In this document: in pieces, positions 26,187-34,848 of the stretch
Layout: each line of letters opens with the position of its first letter
Numbering within the stretch: the first letter of the stretch is position 1
DNA from: CAYSLU01 sp964431965
GTDB taxonomy: Bacteria; Verrucomicrobiota; Kiritimatiellia; CAIKKV01; CAYSLU01
DNA length: 64,000 nt
Assembly: GCA_964431965.1 (NCBI GenBank)
Contig: CAYSLU010000019.1
Coordinates: 1 to 64,000 of the forward strand
Reading direction: 5' to 3'
Program-made: the position numbers and the translations under genes
The notes under the pieces: generated by a model
Databases searched by the model: none
Told to the model about the DNA's origin: nothing
What the model saw: the letters and a program-made list of their open reading frames with translations, nothing else

Positions 26187-26293
26187 AGCGAGACCATGAA
26201 CAGAGAGGATAAAAATAAAACGTTCACTGGCAATCAGTTGCGATAATCTCTGTTTTACCAAAAATGAATATCGAACGCGGATCAAACGTCCAA

Positions 26294-26317
26294 GTGTAAG
26301 CAGATCCGACGTTCGGG
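26294..26317 (-). promoter_or_regulatory. Candidate PrsR-binding box (gene 2)
   Basis: GTGTAAGCAGATCCGACGTT is about 18/24 identical to the box at 25281-25304 and lies about 110 bases upstream of the -24 element. The rest of 26120-26538 holds no convincing gene, only this regulatory region and a decayed repeat. Confidence 0.65.
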
Positions 26318-26423
26318 CGGGCGATCCGGGTTCGGAGTGGTGCACAGGCGGGGGCAGAGTCGCTGCGCCAGCGGCATCCAGCGCTCCGGCGTGCCGACTC
26401 GGAAAGAGGCGTGCAGGACGATG

Positions 26424-26496
26424 GTCATCCTGAGCTGAGCGATGGATCTCGTGCCGTGCGATCAGACCCGGGATTTCTTGCTCCGCCCTGAATGAC
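26424..26496. repeat. Degenerate TCATCCTGAGC-type dispersed palindrome
   Basis: GTCATCCTGAG ... GGATCTC is mirrored by CCGGGATTTCTT ... CTGAATGAC. This is the well-known intergenic palindrome of many environmental bacteria (both arms read like GTCATTCTGAGCGAAG...). Mismatches in both arms suggest decay. Confidence 0.6.
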
Positions 26497-26538
26497 AAGC
26501 AGTTACGCGTATTGCGTAATCACTGGCGAGTCAGCACA

Positions 26539-27912
26539 CTAGGCCGGACTCGGGTGGTGTCCGTCGTCGCGCCGCAAGCCGAGCTTGTCCATCAGCTCGT
26601 AGAGCGTCGGGCGGCTGATGCCCAGCTCCTCGGCGGCAGCCGTGATCTTGCCTTTGTGGCGGGACAAGGCCCGCTGGACGAGGTCGCGCTCGAGCGCCTC
26701 GCGGGCTTCCTTCAGACTGGTGCCGTGATACCCGCCCGACGACTCCAGCTCCAGATCGGCGGGAAGCACCTGCCGGCCGTCAGCCATGATGACCGCCCGC
26801 TTGATCCGGTTCTCCAGCTCCCGGACGTTGCCGGGCCAGTTGTACAGCTCGATGGCCTGAGCCGCCTGGCGCGAGAACCCGCTCAATGACTTGCCGTGCT
26901 CCTTGGCGAACCGAGTCAGAAACGCCTTGGCGAGCATCACGACGTCGCCCGCCCGCTCCCGCAGCGGCGGCATGCGGAGGGTGATGACGGCCAGCCGGTA
27001 GTAGAGATCCTCCCGGAACTTCCCGTCCGCCATGCCCTGCTTGATGTTCGCGTTCGTGGCCGCAATGACACGCGTATCCACCTCGATCTCGGCGCGCCCC
27101 CCCACCCGCGTGATCCGCTGGTCCTGGAGGAACCGCAGCAGCTTCACCTGGATCGGCAGGGGGAGCTCCCCGATCTCGTCCAGCAGCAGGGTTCCGCCCG
27201 CGGCGGTCTCGATCCGCCCCTTCCGCTGCATGTGCGCGCCCGTGAAGGACCCCTTCTCATGGCCGAATAGCTCGCTCTCCAGCAGCGTCTCGGGAATGGC
27301 GCTGCAGTTGATCGCCACAAACGGCCCGGCCCGCCGGTTGCTTTGCCGGTGGATCGCCAGGGCCGCCATCTCCTTGCCGGTCCCGCTCTCCCCGAGGATC
27401 AGGACCGGCGCGTCCGTCCCCGCGAGCTTCCGGATGGATGCGAACAGGTCCTGCATCTGCGGGCTCGATCCCAGCATCCCCTCGAACCCGTCCTCCCGCA
27501 TCCGGCCCTGCACGGCGCGGTACTCACGCTCCAGGTCGGCCACGTAGTAGGCGCGCTTCAGGATCACCTTCAGCTCGTCGGTGTCGATGGGCTTGTTCAT
27601 GAAGTCGTACGCCCCCTCGCCCACCGCCCGCAGCGCGTTCTCCTTCTCTCCCTGGCCCGTGATCACAATGACCTTGACCGCGCGGCTGCGGCCCACCAGC
27701 TCCGCCAGCACCAGGAATCCCTCGTCGGGGTCGCTCGGCCGGGGCGGGAGCCCGAGGTCCAGCAGGACGACCGCCGGCTCGATCAGCGCGAACTCGCTGA
27801 TCGCAGACAGCCGGTCGCCGGCCAGCACCACCTCGTAGTCGTCCGCCAGCGCCCACTTCATCTGCGTGCGGATGTCTTCGTCGTCGTCCACGATCAGTAG
27901 CTTCGGCTTCAC
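26539..27912 (-). CDS. prsR: Sigma-54-dependent response regulator PrsR
   Basis: 457 aa NtrC-type activator. Receiver domain 1-125, with phosphoacceptor Asp52 (VVLLDLGLPP) and conserved Lys107. AAA+ domain: Walker A GESGTGKE (174-181), the sigma-54 contact loop GSFTGA (221-226; the canonical form is GAFTGA), and the Walker B segment GGTLLLDEIGELP. The Fis-type C-terminus KGKITAAAEELGISRPTLYELMDKLGL is characteristic of the PEP-CTERM-system regulator PrsR. The start is GTG overlapping the prsK stop (GTGA), so kinase and regulator are coupled. Likely targets are the sigma-54 promoters at 25170, 26171 and perhaps 18249. Confidence 0.88.
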   Translation of the reverse strand: MKPKLLIVDDDEDIRTQMKWALADDYEVVLAGDRLSAISEFALIEPAVVLLDLGLPPRPSDPDEGFLVLAELVGRSRAVKVIVITGQGEKENALRAVGEGAYDFMNKPIDTDELKVILKRAYYVADLEREYRAVQGRMREDGFEGMLGSSPQMQDLFASIRKLAGTDAPVLILGESGTGKEMAALAIHRQSNRRAGPFVAINCSAIPETLLESELFGHEKGSFTGAHMQRKGRIETAAGGTLLLDEIGELPLPIQVKLLRFLQDQRITRVGGRAEIEVDTRVIAATNANIKQGMADGKFREDLYYRLAVITLRMPPLRERAGDVVMLAKAFLTRFAKEHGKSLSGFSRQAAQAIELYNWPGNVRELENRIKRAVIMADGRQVLPADLELESSGGYHGTSLKEAREALERDLVQRALSRHKGKITAAAEELGISRPTLYELMDKLGLRRDDGHHPSPA

Positions 27913-30017
27913 TGGTTCACCCCTGTCGTCGGGAGCCACACGCGGAATGTGGTGCCCCGCCCTTCCTCGCTCTCAACCTCGATCCGTCCCCCGTGCGCCT
28001 CCATGATCCGCTTGCACTGGAAGAGCCCGATGCCCATCCCCTCCCGCTTGCTCGTCTGGAACGGATGGAACAGCGAGCGCTCCATGAACGCGCGCGACAT
28101 CCCGCAGCCCGTGTCGGTGACCGACAGCCACACGCGGCCGTCCGCCTGGCCCGTCGCCACGCGAATCTCGCCCTCGCCGTCGAGCGCCTCGACCGCGTTC
28201 AGCACCAGGTTGACGACCACCTTCTGCATCTGCTCCGGGTCCATCGGAGCCTTCGCCACCGGGTCCAGGCTCCGAACCACGCGGATGCCGTCGCCGGCCG
28301 AAATGGCCCCCAGCGCCAGGCCGGCCACCCCGCTCAGGTCCATCGGCACCCGCTGCGGCTCCGTCTGCTGCCGCAGCGCCGTCAGCCGGTGAATCAGGTC
28401 GTTGATTTTCGACACGCTCTTCGCGATCGCCTTCAGGGCATCCTCGCGAAACGCGGGATCCGCGAAGTGCTTCGGCATGTTGCGCAGCAGCAGCGTGAGG
28501 CTGGACGCCGTGTTCTTCAGGTCATGGACGAAGAACGTGGACATCGTCTGGAACGCCTCCATCTCGCGCGACTCCAGCAGGCGGCGCGACAGCCGGATGT
28601 TCAGCAGGCTCGATCCCACGTGGTCGCCGATCGTCTTCAGGAGGTCGAACTCCTCCGCCGTGTACGGCGCGTCCCCCACGCGATCCCCCAGCACCATCAC
28701 GCCCAGCAGCTGGCCCTGCGCCGCCAGCGGCACGCACATCCGCCCCGCGTGGACGTGGAAGGTGCCCGGGCTGGCGGCCCGCAGATGCTCGGCCCACGCG
28801 GCGGAGGCCGACTCGAGATGGAACGGGCCGGGCATCGCCCGCAGCGCCGCCAGCAGCTCCGCATCCCGCGAAGCCGGCTCCCGCAGCCGCTGCGCCTGCT
28901 CGTCGGTCAGCGAGGTCGACCCGCCGAACACCAGCGCGTCCCGCGCTTCATCCACGATCCAGACCGTAACCGACAGCGCCTCCAGCGTGTCCGACACGAC
29001 CCGGACCACCGCCCGGCAGAAGTCCGGCAGCTGCACCGCCGACGCCGTCTGCCGGGCGAACGCCTTCCACACCCGGCTGTAGTCGTACCGCGGCCGGTGG
29101 AAGTGCCGGGTGACAAACTGGCTGATCCCCTGCCGGACCCGGTTCGATAGCAGCAGAACCGCCAGGCCGAGCAGCGCCATCAGCGCAAAGAACCCCTTCG
29201 CCGGCAGCCCCGCCACCGCTCCCAGCCACACCACGATCTGCGCCAGAAACCCGACCACCACGAGGTAGATGCCCGCCAGCAGGATCGTCAGCGAGTTCCG
29301 CAGCACCGCGTGGGACGGATACACGTCGACGTGCAGCAGCCGCCCGCGGAGCAGGCTCATGCCCATGAGCCCGCCCGCCACCATGAGGCTGATCGCGTTC
29401 AGCGACTCGAGCCCGAGCGTGGGGGAGGAGTACAGGAGCGCCTGGCTGCCGCTGTAGAGCCGCATGACGAACAGCGCGCCCAGCCCGAGCACCATGAACT
29501 TGATCCGCCACCGCATGGTGCCGATCGTCGTCCTCAGCGTCCGCTCCAGATTCGTCAGGATCAGCACCGCGCCCACGATCCCCAGGATGTCGATCGTCGC
29601 CGCCGGCCGGCCATAGGTCAGCACGCACGCGCCCGTCCCGTCCTCCACCCCGGCGACCAGATCGCCCCAGAACAGCACGGCGGTGCCGACGGGCAGGACG
29701 AACGCCAGCACGAGAGCCAGCCGCCAGCGCTGAAGGAAGTCCCGGTAGTTCCCGCGCGAATAGCACAGGCTGAAGACGAGCCAGACGCCGGGAACCAGCG
29801 CCGAGACCAGCAGGCGCGCCCGCTGCAGGTCGGTCAGGAATACGACGGAGTGCCAGCCCGAGCCGGCCGCCGCCAGCGCGCTCTCCAAGCCCAGCAGCAC
29901 GAGGCCGGCCACGAACACGTTCCGCACCAGCGACCGCTCCTCGCGCATGAGCGCGGCAACGGCCAGCCCCCACATGCACAGGGCGGACGCCAGCACCAGC
30001 AGGCTTTCCGGGTTCAT
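27909..30017 (-). CDS. prsK: PEP-CTERM-system sensor histidine kinase PrsK
   Basis: 702 aa. The N-terminal 300 residues form about eight membrane helices (7TM-like sensor). A GAF-like domain follows (about 330-495, ending FDLLKTIGDHVGSSLLNIRLS). Then comes the kinase core with phospho-histidine in FFVHDLKNTASSLTLLLRN, N box VVNLVLNAVEAL, and G boxes DTGCGMS and GMGIGLFQCKRIMEAHGG. This architecture is that of PrsK, partner of PrsR in exosortase-linked regulation. The start MNPESLLV is taken because helix 1 follows directly; an in-frame ATG 60 bases earlier would add arginine-rich sequence. The signal sensed is unknown. Confidence 0.87.
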   Translation of the reverse strand: MNPESLLVLASALCMWGLAVAALMREERSLVRNVFVAGLVLLGLESALAAAGSGWHSVVFLTDLQRARLLVSALVPGVWLVFSLCYSRGNYRDFLQRWRLALVLAFVLPVGTAVLFWGDLVAGVEDGTGACVLTYGRPAATIDILGIVGAVLILTNLERTLRTTIGTMRWRIKFMVLGLGALFVMRLYSGSQALLYSSPTLGLESLNAISLMVAGGLMGMSLLRGRLLHVDVYPSHAVLRNSLTILLAGIYLVVVGFLAQIVVWLGAVAGLPAKGFFALMALLGLAVLLLSNRVRQGISQFVTRHFHRPRYDYSRVWKAFARQTASAVQLPDFCRAVVRVVSDTLEALSVTVWIVDEARDALVFGGSTSLTDEQAQRLREPASRDAELLAALRAMPGPFHLESASAAWAEHLRAASPGTFHVHAGRMCVPLAAQGQLLGVMVLGDRVGDAPYTAEEFDLLKTIGDHVGSSLLNIRLSRRLLESREMEAFQTMSTFFVHDLKNTASSLTLLLRNMPKHFADPAFREDALKAIAKSVSKINDLIHRLTALRQQTEPQRVPMDLSGVAGLALGAISAGDGIRVVRSLDPVAKAPMDPEQMQKVVVNLVLNAVEALDGEGEIRVATGQADGRVWLSVTDTGCGMSRAFMERSLFHPFQTSKREGMGIGLFQCKRIMEAHGGRIEVESEEGRGTTFRVWLPTTGVNQ

Positions 30018-30159
30018 CCATCGACTCCGTGCGTCACCCGACGCCAATAAGAAGCGTTTCCACGCCAGCCGGCGCACCGGCCCTCAGTCGGCGCACCGGC
30101 GGCCGGGCGGAATACTAACAGCCCGTCAATCGCTTCGGAAGGGGAAACGCCTGCCGGCG

Positions 30160-31272
30160 TCACGCGCCGCGCGGGCCCAGCGCCTGCCAGAGCGCCAGCA
30201 GGAAGTCCCGGTTGTCGGCCGCGGCATATCGGAGAGCGCCGCCGCATCGGCTGAACGTCTTGTTGAACCGCATGTAGTACTCCGGCCGGCTCTCCGGCGG
30301 CTCGCCCGCCGACCAGTCCCATGTGCCCGGCTGCAGGTCGACCACCGCCAGGAAGTGGTCGCGGATCGCGCCGCCCCGCTGCCGCGCCAGGTTCTGCGCC
30401 ATCGAGAGCGACTTCTCGAAGATCATGGGCGACATGACGGCGGAGCCGATCGAAAGGTAGACGCCGCCCTCCAGCTCGCTCACCTGCCGGGCGAACGCCA
30501 GGAAGTCGCGCTCGGCCGCGCGCCCCACCGCCGCGCCCGTGCTCATGGGATGCGTGTAGATGATGTCGTGCCCGAACATCGGGTGCCCGGTGAAGGGAAT
30601 GCCCAGCCGGAAGGCGGCGGCCTGGACGCTGAAGCGCTTCCACGGATGAGGAACGGCCATCGCCCCGGCCGGAACCCGGTTGCGGCGGAGCGCATCGGCC
30701 AGGTCGGCCGCCGCCGCCGCTCCCGCCGGATCGCTTCCCAGCCGGGCGCGGCACGCCGCCTGCAGCTCCGCCTCCGCCGGCACCTGCAGCCCCTCGCGCT
30801 CGATCAGCGCCCCCACGGACTCGCCGTACCCCTTCCCCTCGTACGCGCCGACCGCCAGAGCCAGGTTGATGAAGAAACCCGTCTCGTGCCAGTTGCCGAA
30901 CTCGCCGCGCTCGATCCCGCCCCGCACGTCCTCGCTGCTCTTCCCCTGGAACGCAAACTCCCAGTCGTGGATGATCCCCGCCCCGTTGGTGGCCAGCAGC
31001 GTGACCCAGCCGTTCTCGAGCAGGCGGATGAGCACGGGGCCGAGCCCGTTCTTGATGGCGTGCGCGCCGAACGCGAGAACGACCGGCCGACCGGCGGCCC
31101 GCGCGGCCCGCACGCGCCCGGCCGTCTCGAGCGCCACCGCCCGGGCCGCGCCCGACAAGCCGGCCGGCGCCGCGTCCGGCGATACGGCATCCCGCTCGAT
31201 AGCCTTCTTGTTGCCCCGCTCACTCAGCGGCTTCATGCGGACCAGCGACCGGTCCAGTTGGGGATACGGCAT
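30160..31272 (-). CDS. Deoxyhypusine synthase-like protein
   Basis: 370 aa. The segment FGAHAIKNGLGPVLIRLLENGW, then LLATNGAGIIHDWEFAFQGKSSEDV, resembles the NAD-binding core of deoxyhypusine-synthase-fold bacterial proteins, followed by GNWHETGFFINLALAVGAYEGKGYGES. The lysine that carries the spermidine intermediate in true deoxyhypusine synthases is not identifiable, and bacteria lack eIF5A, so the reaction is unknown (homospermidine-type chemistry is one possibility). The start at 31272 follows AGGAGGAC. It lies 142 bases upstream of prsK in the same direction, with no clear link to it. Confidence 0.55.
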   Translation of the reverse strand: MPYPQLDRSLVRMKPLSERGNKKAIERDAVSPDAAPAGLSGAARAVALETAGRVRAARAAGRPVVLAFGAHAIKNGLGPVLIRLLENGWVTLLATNGAGIIHDWEFAFQGKSSEDVRGGIERGEFGNWHETGFFINLALAVGAYEGKGYGESVGALIEREGLQVPAEAELQAACRARLGSDPAGAAAAADLADALRRNRVPAGAMAVPHPWKRFSVQAAAFRLGIPFTGHPMFGHDIIYTHPMSTGAAVGRAAERDFLAFARQVSELEGGVYLSIGSAVMSPMIFEKSLSMAQNLARQRGGAIRDHFLAVVDLQPGTWDWSAGEPPESRPEYYMRFNKTFSRCGGALRYAAADNRDFLLALWQALGPRGA

Positions 31273-31383
31273 AAGTCCTCCTCGCGCCGCCGGATTAAGC
31301 ACCCGCCGCCCCCACACCGTCAAGCCGCGCCGGCAAACGCCCTCTGCCACTGCACCCCCGCGCTCGTCCTCGTCCCTGTGTAT

Positions 31384-31500
31384 TCATTGCAGTTGTAGCC
31401 CTTCCTTGACGCCTTTCAGGATCGCGTTCGCCTTCTGGGCGGCATCCGCCGAGGGCATCGTCTTCCCGTCGCTCAGTTCGATCCTCACGTGGAAGCGGAG
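31384..31500 (-). pseudogene. C-terminal remnant of an unidentified protein
   Basis: About 38 codons reading RFHVRIELSDGKTMPSADAA ... GLQLQ-stop look like real protein, but upstream the frame runs straight into hairpin repeats (31500-31828). A gene 5' portion seems to have been replaced or deleted by the repeat block. The family is not recognised. Confidence 0.3.
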
Positions 31501-31617
31501 CCTCCAGGCTCGTGTCCTCCTGCGACGCAAGCCGGGATGCTTGCGCCACGCCAGGCCGCTCCCAACCGAATACCCCCCCGCACGGCGCTCGCCGCTGAGC
31601 GTGCGGCCTCCCCAGAC

Positions 31618-31828
31618 CCACCGTTCCGAGTCCGCGACGGAACGGGGCGAACCGCGGCGCGGCTTGGGTTGCGTCGAGTCCGCGAGATGCCCAAACGGCG
31701 GCGCGGCAGATTGCCCCGGATGCAAGGCGCCGGGGGCGGCACCATACTCCTGTATGTGCCGTCCCCGGCAACACCGCAGCCGGAGCGAGATGCCGTGCCG
31801 CCGTTTGGCCCAAGCCGTGTCGCTTCTT
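31618..31828. repeat. Structured palindromic element, copy 1
   Basis: First of three intergenic copies (others at 34531 and 36049) sharing one fold. H1: CCGTTCCG/CGGAACGG with loop AGTCCGCGA. P1: GCGGCGCGGCTTGGG pairs with CCCAAGCCGTGTCGC. H2: GCGTC/GATGC closing loop GAGTCCGCGA. P2: CCAAACGGCGGCGCGGCA pairs with TGCCGTGCCGCCGTTTGG. P4: GCCGGGG type. Apical CATAC-TCCT-GTATG. It is preceded at 31500-31617 by two further hairpins (CGCAAGC ... GCTTGCG and CGCACGGCG ... CGTGCG). It lies between divergent genes. Function unknown. Confidence 0.8.
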
Positions 31829-31946
31829 CACCGTCAATCGCCGGCCGCGCCAGACAGGCGTCGGCCAGAGCGGCGACTGATCACTCGCGTGTCTCCCGGT
31901 CACTCTGGTATAGGTGCAGCCTGACACCGCGAACGGAGTTCATGAC

Positions 31947-33167
31947 ATGGCGTTGCCCCAGGACCCTGGAACCATCCTGATCACGTGCCCGAAGGGCATC
32001 CCGCCGTTCCTGCGCGGGGAAGTCGAGGCGCTCAAGTTCCCGATCAACCGCGTTGCCGAGTCCGGCGTCGAAACCGCCGGCTCGCTGGCCGATACCATGC
32101 GGCTGAACCTCCAGCTCCGCACCGCCCACCGCGTGCTCTTCCTGCTCGACCGCTTCCGCTCGCAGACGGCGGACGACCTCTACGCGCGGCTGCGCGCCCT
32201 TCCCTGGGAGAACTGGATCACGGCCGACGGCTACCTCACGGTCGATTCCGCCGTCTTCACCGAGGCCATCCGCGATGCCCGCTTCGTCAACCAGCGCGCG
32301 AAGGACGCCATCGTCGATCGGTTTCGCGAGCGCTGCGGACAGCGGCCCGATAGCGGGCCCGACGACCGCGGGGCCTGCGTGTTCGTCTACTGGAACCTGC
32401 TCGACTGCGCGGTCTACCTGAACACCTCGGGGCCCCCGCTGTCGCGCCGCGGCTACCGCCAGATCCCCGGGCGCGCCCCCATGCAGGAGACGCTCGCGGC
32501 CGCCGTCATCCTCGCCACCGGCTGGCGGGGCGACGCGCCGTTCATCAACCCCATGTGCGGCAGCGGCACGCTCGCCATCGAGGCCGCCCTGCTCGCCATG
32601 AACCGCGCGCCCGGCATGCTCCGCCCGGGCTTCGGCTTCATGCACCTGAAGGGGTTCGATCCCGCCGCCTGGAAGGCCCTGCGCCGGGATGCCGAGACCG
32701 CGGCGCGCGACCGCCTGGCGGCCCCCATCATCGCCTCGGACATCGATCCCCGCGCCGTGGACGCCGCCCGCCGCAACGCGCGCCGCGCGGGCGTGGAGCA
32801 CCTCATCCGGTTCGAGGTGTGCGACTTCGCGGATACGCCGCTCCCGCCGGAGCCCGGCGTCATCGTGCTCAACCCCGAATACGGCGAGCGCCTCGGCGAG
32901 GCCCGGCAGCTCGAGCCCGTATACCGGCGCATCGGGGACTTCTTCAAGCAGAAGTGCCTCGGCCACACCGGCTACGTCTTCAGCGGCAACCTCGACCTGG
33001 CCAAGCGCGTGGGGCTCCGGTCCACGGCCCGCATCCCGTTCTTCAACAGCCGCATCGAATGCCGCCTCCTGAAGTTCGCGCTCTACGCCGGCACCATCCG
33101 CAGCAAGTACCGGACGCAGACGGAGACGGGAGACCTTGGACCTGCGACCTTAGACCTTGGACCTTAG
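31947..33167 (+). CDS. THUMP-domain RNA methyltransferase, RlmL/TrmN-like
   Basis: 406 aa class I SAM-dependent RNA methyltransferase. N-terminal ferredoxin-like/THUMP region (1-160), then the UPF0020 methyltransferase domain with PFINPMCGSGTLAIEAALLA (SAM motif I), IASDIDPRAVDAARRNARRAG, and the catalytic NPPY-type motif as LNPEYGERLGE. Such enzymes make m2G in 23S rRNA (RlmL) or tRNA; E. coli RlmL is longer because it is fused to RlmK. The ATG at 31947 follows GGAG. The last 15 residues (TETGDLGPATLDLGP) are encoded by a GACCTTGG tandem repeat and are probably not native. Confidence 0.82.
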   Translation: MALPQDPGTILITCPKGIPPFLRGEVEALKFPINRVAESGVETAGSLADTMRLNLQLRTAHRVLFLLDRFRSQTADDLYARLRALPWENWITADGYLTVDSAVFTEAIRDARFVNQRAKDAIVDRFRERCGQRPDSGPDDRGACVFVYWNLLDCAVYLNTSGPPLSRRGYRQIPGRAPMQETLAAAVILATGWRGDAPFINPMCGSGTLAIEAALLAMNRAPGMLRPGFGFMHLKGFDPAAWKALRRDAETAARDRLAAPIIASDIDPRAVDAARRNARRAGVEHLIRFEVCDFADTPLPPEPGVIVLNPEYGERLGEARQLEPVYRRIGDFFKQKCLGHTGYVFSGNLDLAKRVGLRSTARIPFFNSRIECRLLKFALYAGTIRSKYRTQTETGDLGPATLDLGP

Positions 33168-33184
33168 ACTTGGGACCTTGGACC
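33131..33184. repeat. GACCTTGG/GACCTTAG tandem repeat overlapping a gene end
   Basis: About five units of a GACCTTRG(ACCT) word. It spans the stop codon of the methyltransferase gene and supplies its last residues and TAG stop. Confidence 0.75.
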
Positions 33185-33291
33185 GGCGTGTTCTGGACGA
33201 GGGGCGCGACGAACGCACTTGCGGCTACGCCGAGAGCGATCGGGATGTAGCCGCGGCCGGAGTTTCAGATGCCACACGCTTACGCGTGCGG

Positions 33292-34395
33292 CTACGAACC
33301 AGAGGTCATGTCCTCTGATCTCTGACTTCTGATCTCTGACCTCTGGTCCTCCTCCCCTCCGGCCAGCATCCCGCACGCGGCCTGGATGTCCTGACCACCG
33401 CTGTACCGCCGCGCCACCGGCATGCCCACGTGTGCGCGCAGCGCGTCGCGGAATGCCGCCAGCTCGTCCGGCGCTGGCGGCCGGAAGCGGCCCGTTGGGT
33501 CGTTGACGTCGATCAGGTCGAGCGTGATCGGCAGCCCCCGCGCCAGCTCCGCCAGCTGCCGCGCATCGACCTCGCCGGTGTTGATGCCGGCCATCAGGGT
33601 CCACGCCAGCGTCACGCGCCGCCCGGTCGCCGCGTGGTAATCGCGGACCGCGCCCATGAGCGCCCCGGTCGGGTGCTGGGCTTCCACGGGCATCAGCTCG
33701 CGGCGACGCACGGGATCCGCCGACGTGAGCGAGACGACGAGCCGGTACGGCAGGCGCTCCGCCGTGAAGCGACGGATCCCCGGCACGATGCCAGCCGTGG
33801 AGATCGAGATGGCCTTGCCGGCGATAGCCATGCCGCACGGCTCGGACAGGATCCGCGCCGCGCGCATCACGGCGTCGTAGTTCAGCATGGGCTCGCCCAT
33901 GCCCATGAACACGACGCCGCGCACCGGGTGCGGCGAGTCGGCTGCGATCCGCGCCACCTGGTCCACAATTTCCCATGCCGCCAGGTGGCGCCGGAACCCC
34001 ATCCGGCCGGTGGCGCAGAAGGCGCACCCGAGGGCGCACCCGGCCTGACAGCTCACGCAGACGATATACTTGGGATCGTCGGGCCGATGAAGGAGCGGAA
34101 TGCGCACGGCCTCGAACGGCTCCGGCCCGGCGCCGCGGAACACGTAGCGCGCGAATCCGTCGCGCGGCGACACCACGCGGCGGGCTTGCTCGAGAACCGG
34201 AATGTGGGCCAGCGCGCGGACGCGCGCCAGCGCAGCCGGCGAGATGCCCGGCCCGGGCGCAAGCCACTCGCTCCGGCGCACGGCGGCCGCGTGGATCCGC
34301 CGCGCGAGGCCGGGCTTGATCCCCGCTGGCGCCAAGTCCGCCGCCAGCTCGTCGCTCGTCCGGTCTTTCAGCAGAATGGTCACGGCAGCGCCCAT
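33292..34395 (-). CDS. rlmN: RlmN/Cfr-family radical SAM methyltransferase
   Basis: 367 aa. The radical-SAM cluster motif is C120-ALG-C124-AF-C127 within VCVSCQAGCALGCAFCATGRMGF. Also present are FMGMGEPMLNYD, the asparagine/serine segment ISISTAGIVPGIRRF, and the second catalytic cysteine in IQAACGMLAG. RlmN methylates A2503 of 23S rRNA and A37 of some tRNAs. The sequence is somewhat divergent, so a Cfr-like variant cannot be excluded. The start at 34395 is inferred; earlier codons are arginine-rich and unlike the family. The last 18 residues (DQRSEIRSQRSEDMTSGS) come from a TCTGATCTC repeat and look foreign. Confidence 0.8.
   Translation of the reverse strand: MGAAVTILLKDRTSDELAADLAPAGIKPGLARRIHAAAVRRSEWLAPGPGISPAALARVRALAHIPVLEQARRVVSPRDGFARYVFRGAGPEPFEAVRIPLLHRPDDPKYIVCVSCQAGCALGCAFCATGRMGFRRHLAAWEIVDQVARIAADSPHPVRGVVFMGMGEPMLNYDAVMRAARILSEPCGMAIAGKAISISTAGIVPGIRRFTAERLPYRLVVSLTSADPVRRRELMPVEAQHPTGALMGAVRDYHAATGRRVTLAWTLMAGINTGEVDARQLAELARGLPITLDLIDVNDPTGRFRPPAPDELAAFRDALRAHVGMPVARRYSGGQDIQAACGMLAGGEEDQRSEIRSQRSEDMTSGS
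33299..33346. repeat. TCTGATCTCTGAC repeat with inverted ends inside the rlmN 3' end
   Basis: CCAGAGGTCA at one end mirrors TGACCTCTGG at the other, with TCTGATCTCTGAC units between. It is in frame and encodes QRSE-type residues, a low-complexity tail seen in many uncultured PVC proteins. Confidence 0.75.
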
Positions 34396-34530
34396 CGTCG
34401 CACGTCCGCGCCCGACGGTCCACCGCCGGCGACACCGGGTCCCAGACCGCTTCGTCGCACCACCGCGAACACGAACAGAGGGCAACGAAGGGAAGGAGGA
34501 CGGATATCGAAGGCCAGCCGCGCCCCTGAG

Positions 34531-34744
34531 CCACCGTTCCGAGTCTGCGACGGAACGGGGCGAAACGGCGGGACGGATTGGGTCGCGCTGAGTCTGCGAA
34601 GCGCCCGAACGGGGATACGGCAGATTGGCTCAGATGGGCGGGCGCCGGGGGCGGCGCTGTACTCCGGTACGCGCCGTCCCCCGGCAACCGCCCAGATGAG
34701 CCGAGATGCCGTGTCCCCGTTCGGCCCAATCCGTCTCGCTTCTT
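34531..34744. repeat. Structured palindromic element, copy 2
   Basis: Same fold and orientation as copies 1 and 3. H1: CCGTTCCG/CGGAACGG with loop AGTCTGCGA. P1: GCGGGACGGATTGGG with CCCAATCCGTCTCGC. H2: GCGCT/AGCGC closing GAGTCTGCGA. P2: CCGAACGGGGATACGGCA with TGCCGTGTCCCCGTTCGG. P3: GGCTCA/TGAGCC and GGGCGG/CCGCCC. P4: GCCGGGGG/CCCCCGGC. Apical GTAC-TCCG-GTAC. A further hairpin, GGCGGCAAGG ... TTGCCGCC, follows at 34782-34801. The 34396-34848 interval holds no gene. Confidence 0.82.
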
Positions 34745-34848
34745 TCAATCACGCCAGCCGGCACCATGGAGAGGGGCCAGAGGCGGCAAGGGCTTGCCGC
34801 CCTCCATCACGGGAGCTGGGGCGCCGCCCGGCAGGCGGCGCCTACGCG

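Noticed and set aside
33131..33346. Possible CRISPR-like array
   Set aside because: Units are contiguous short words without spacers of constant length and no cas gene is near; they are tandem low-complexity repeats.
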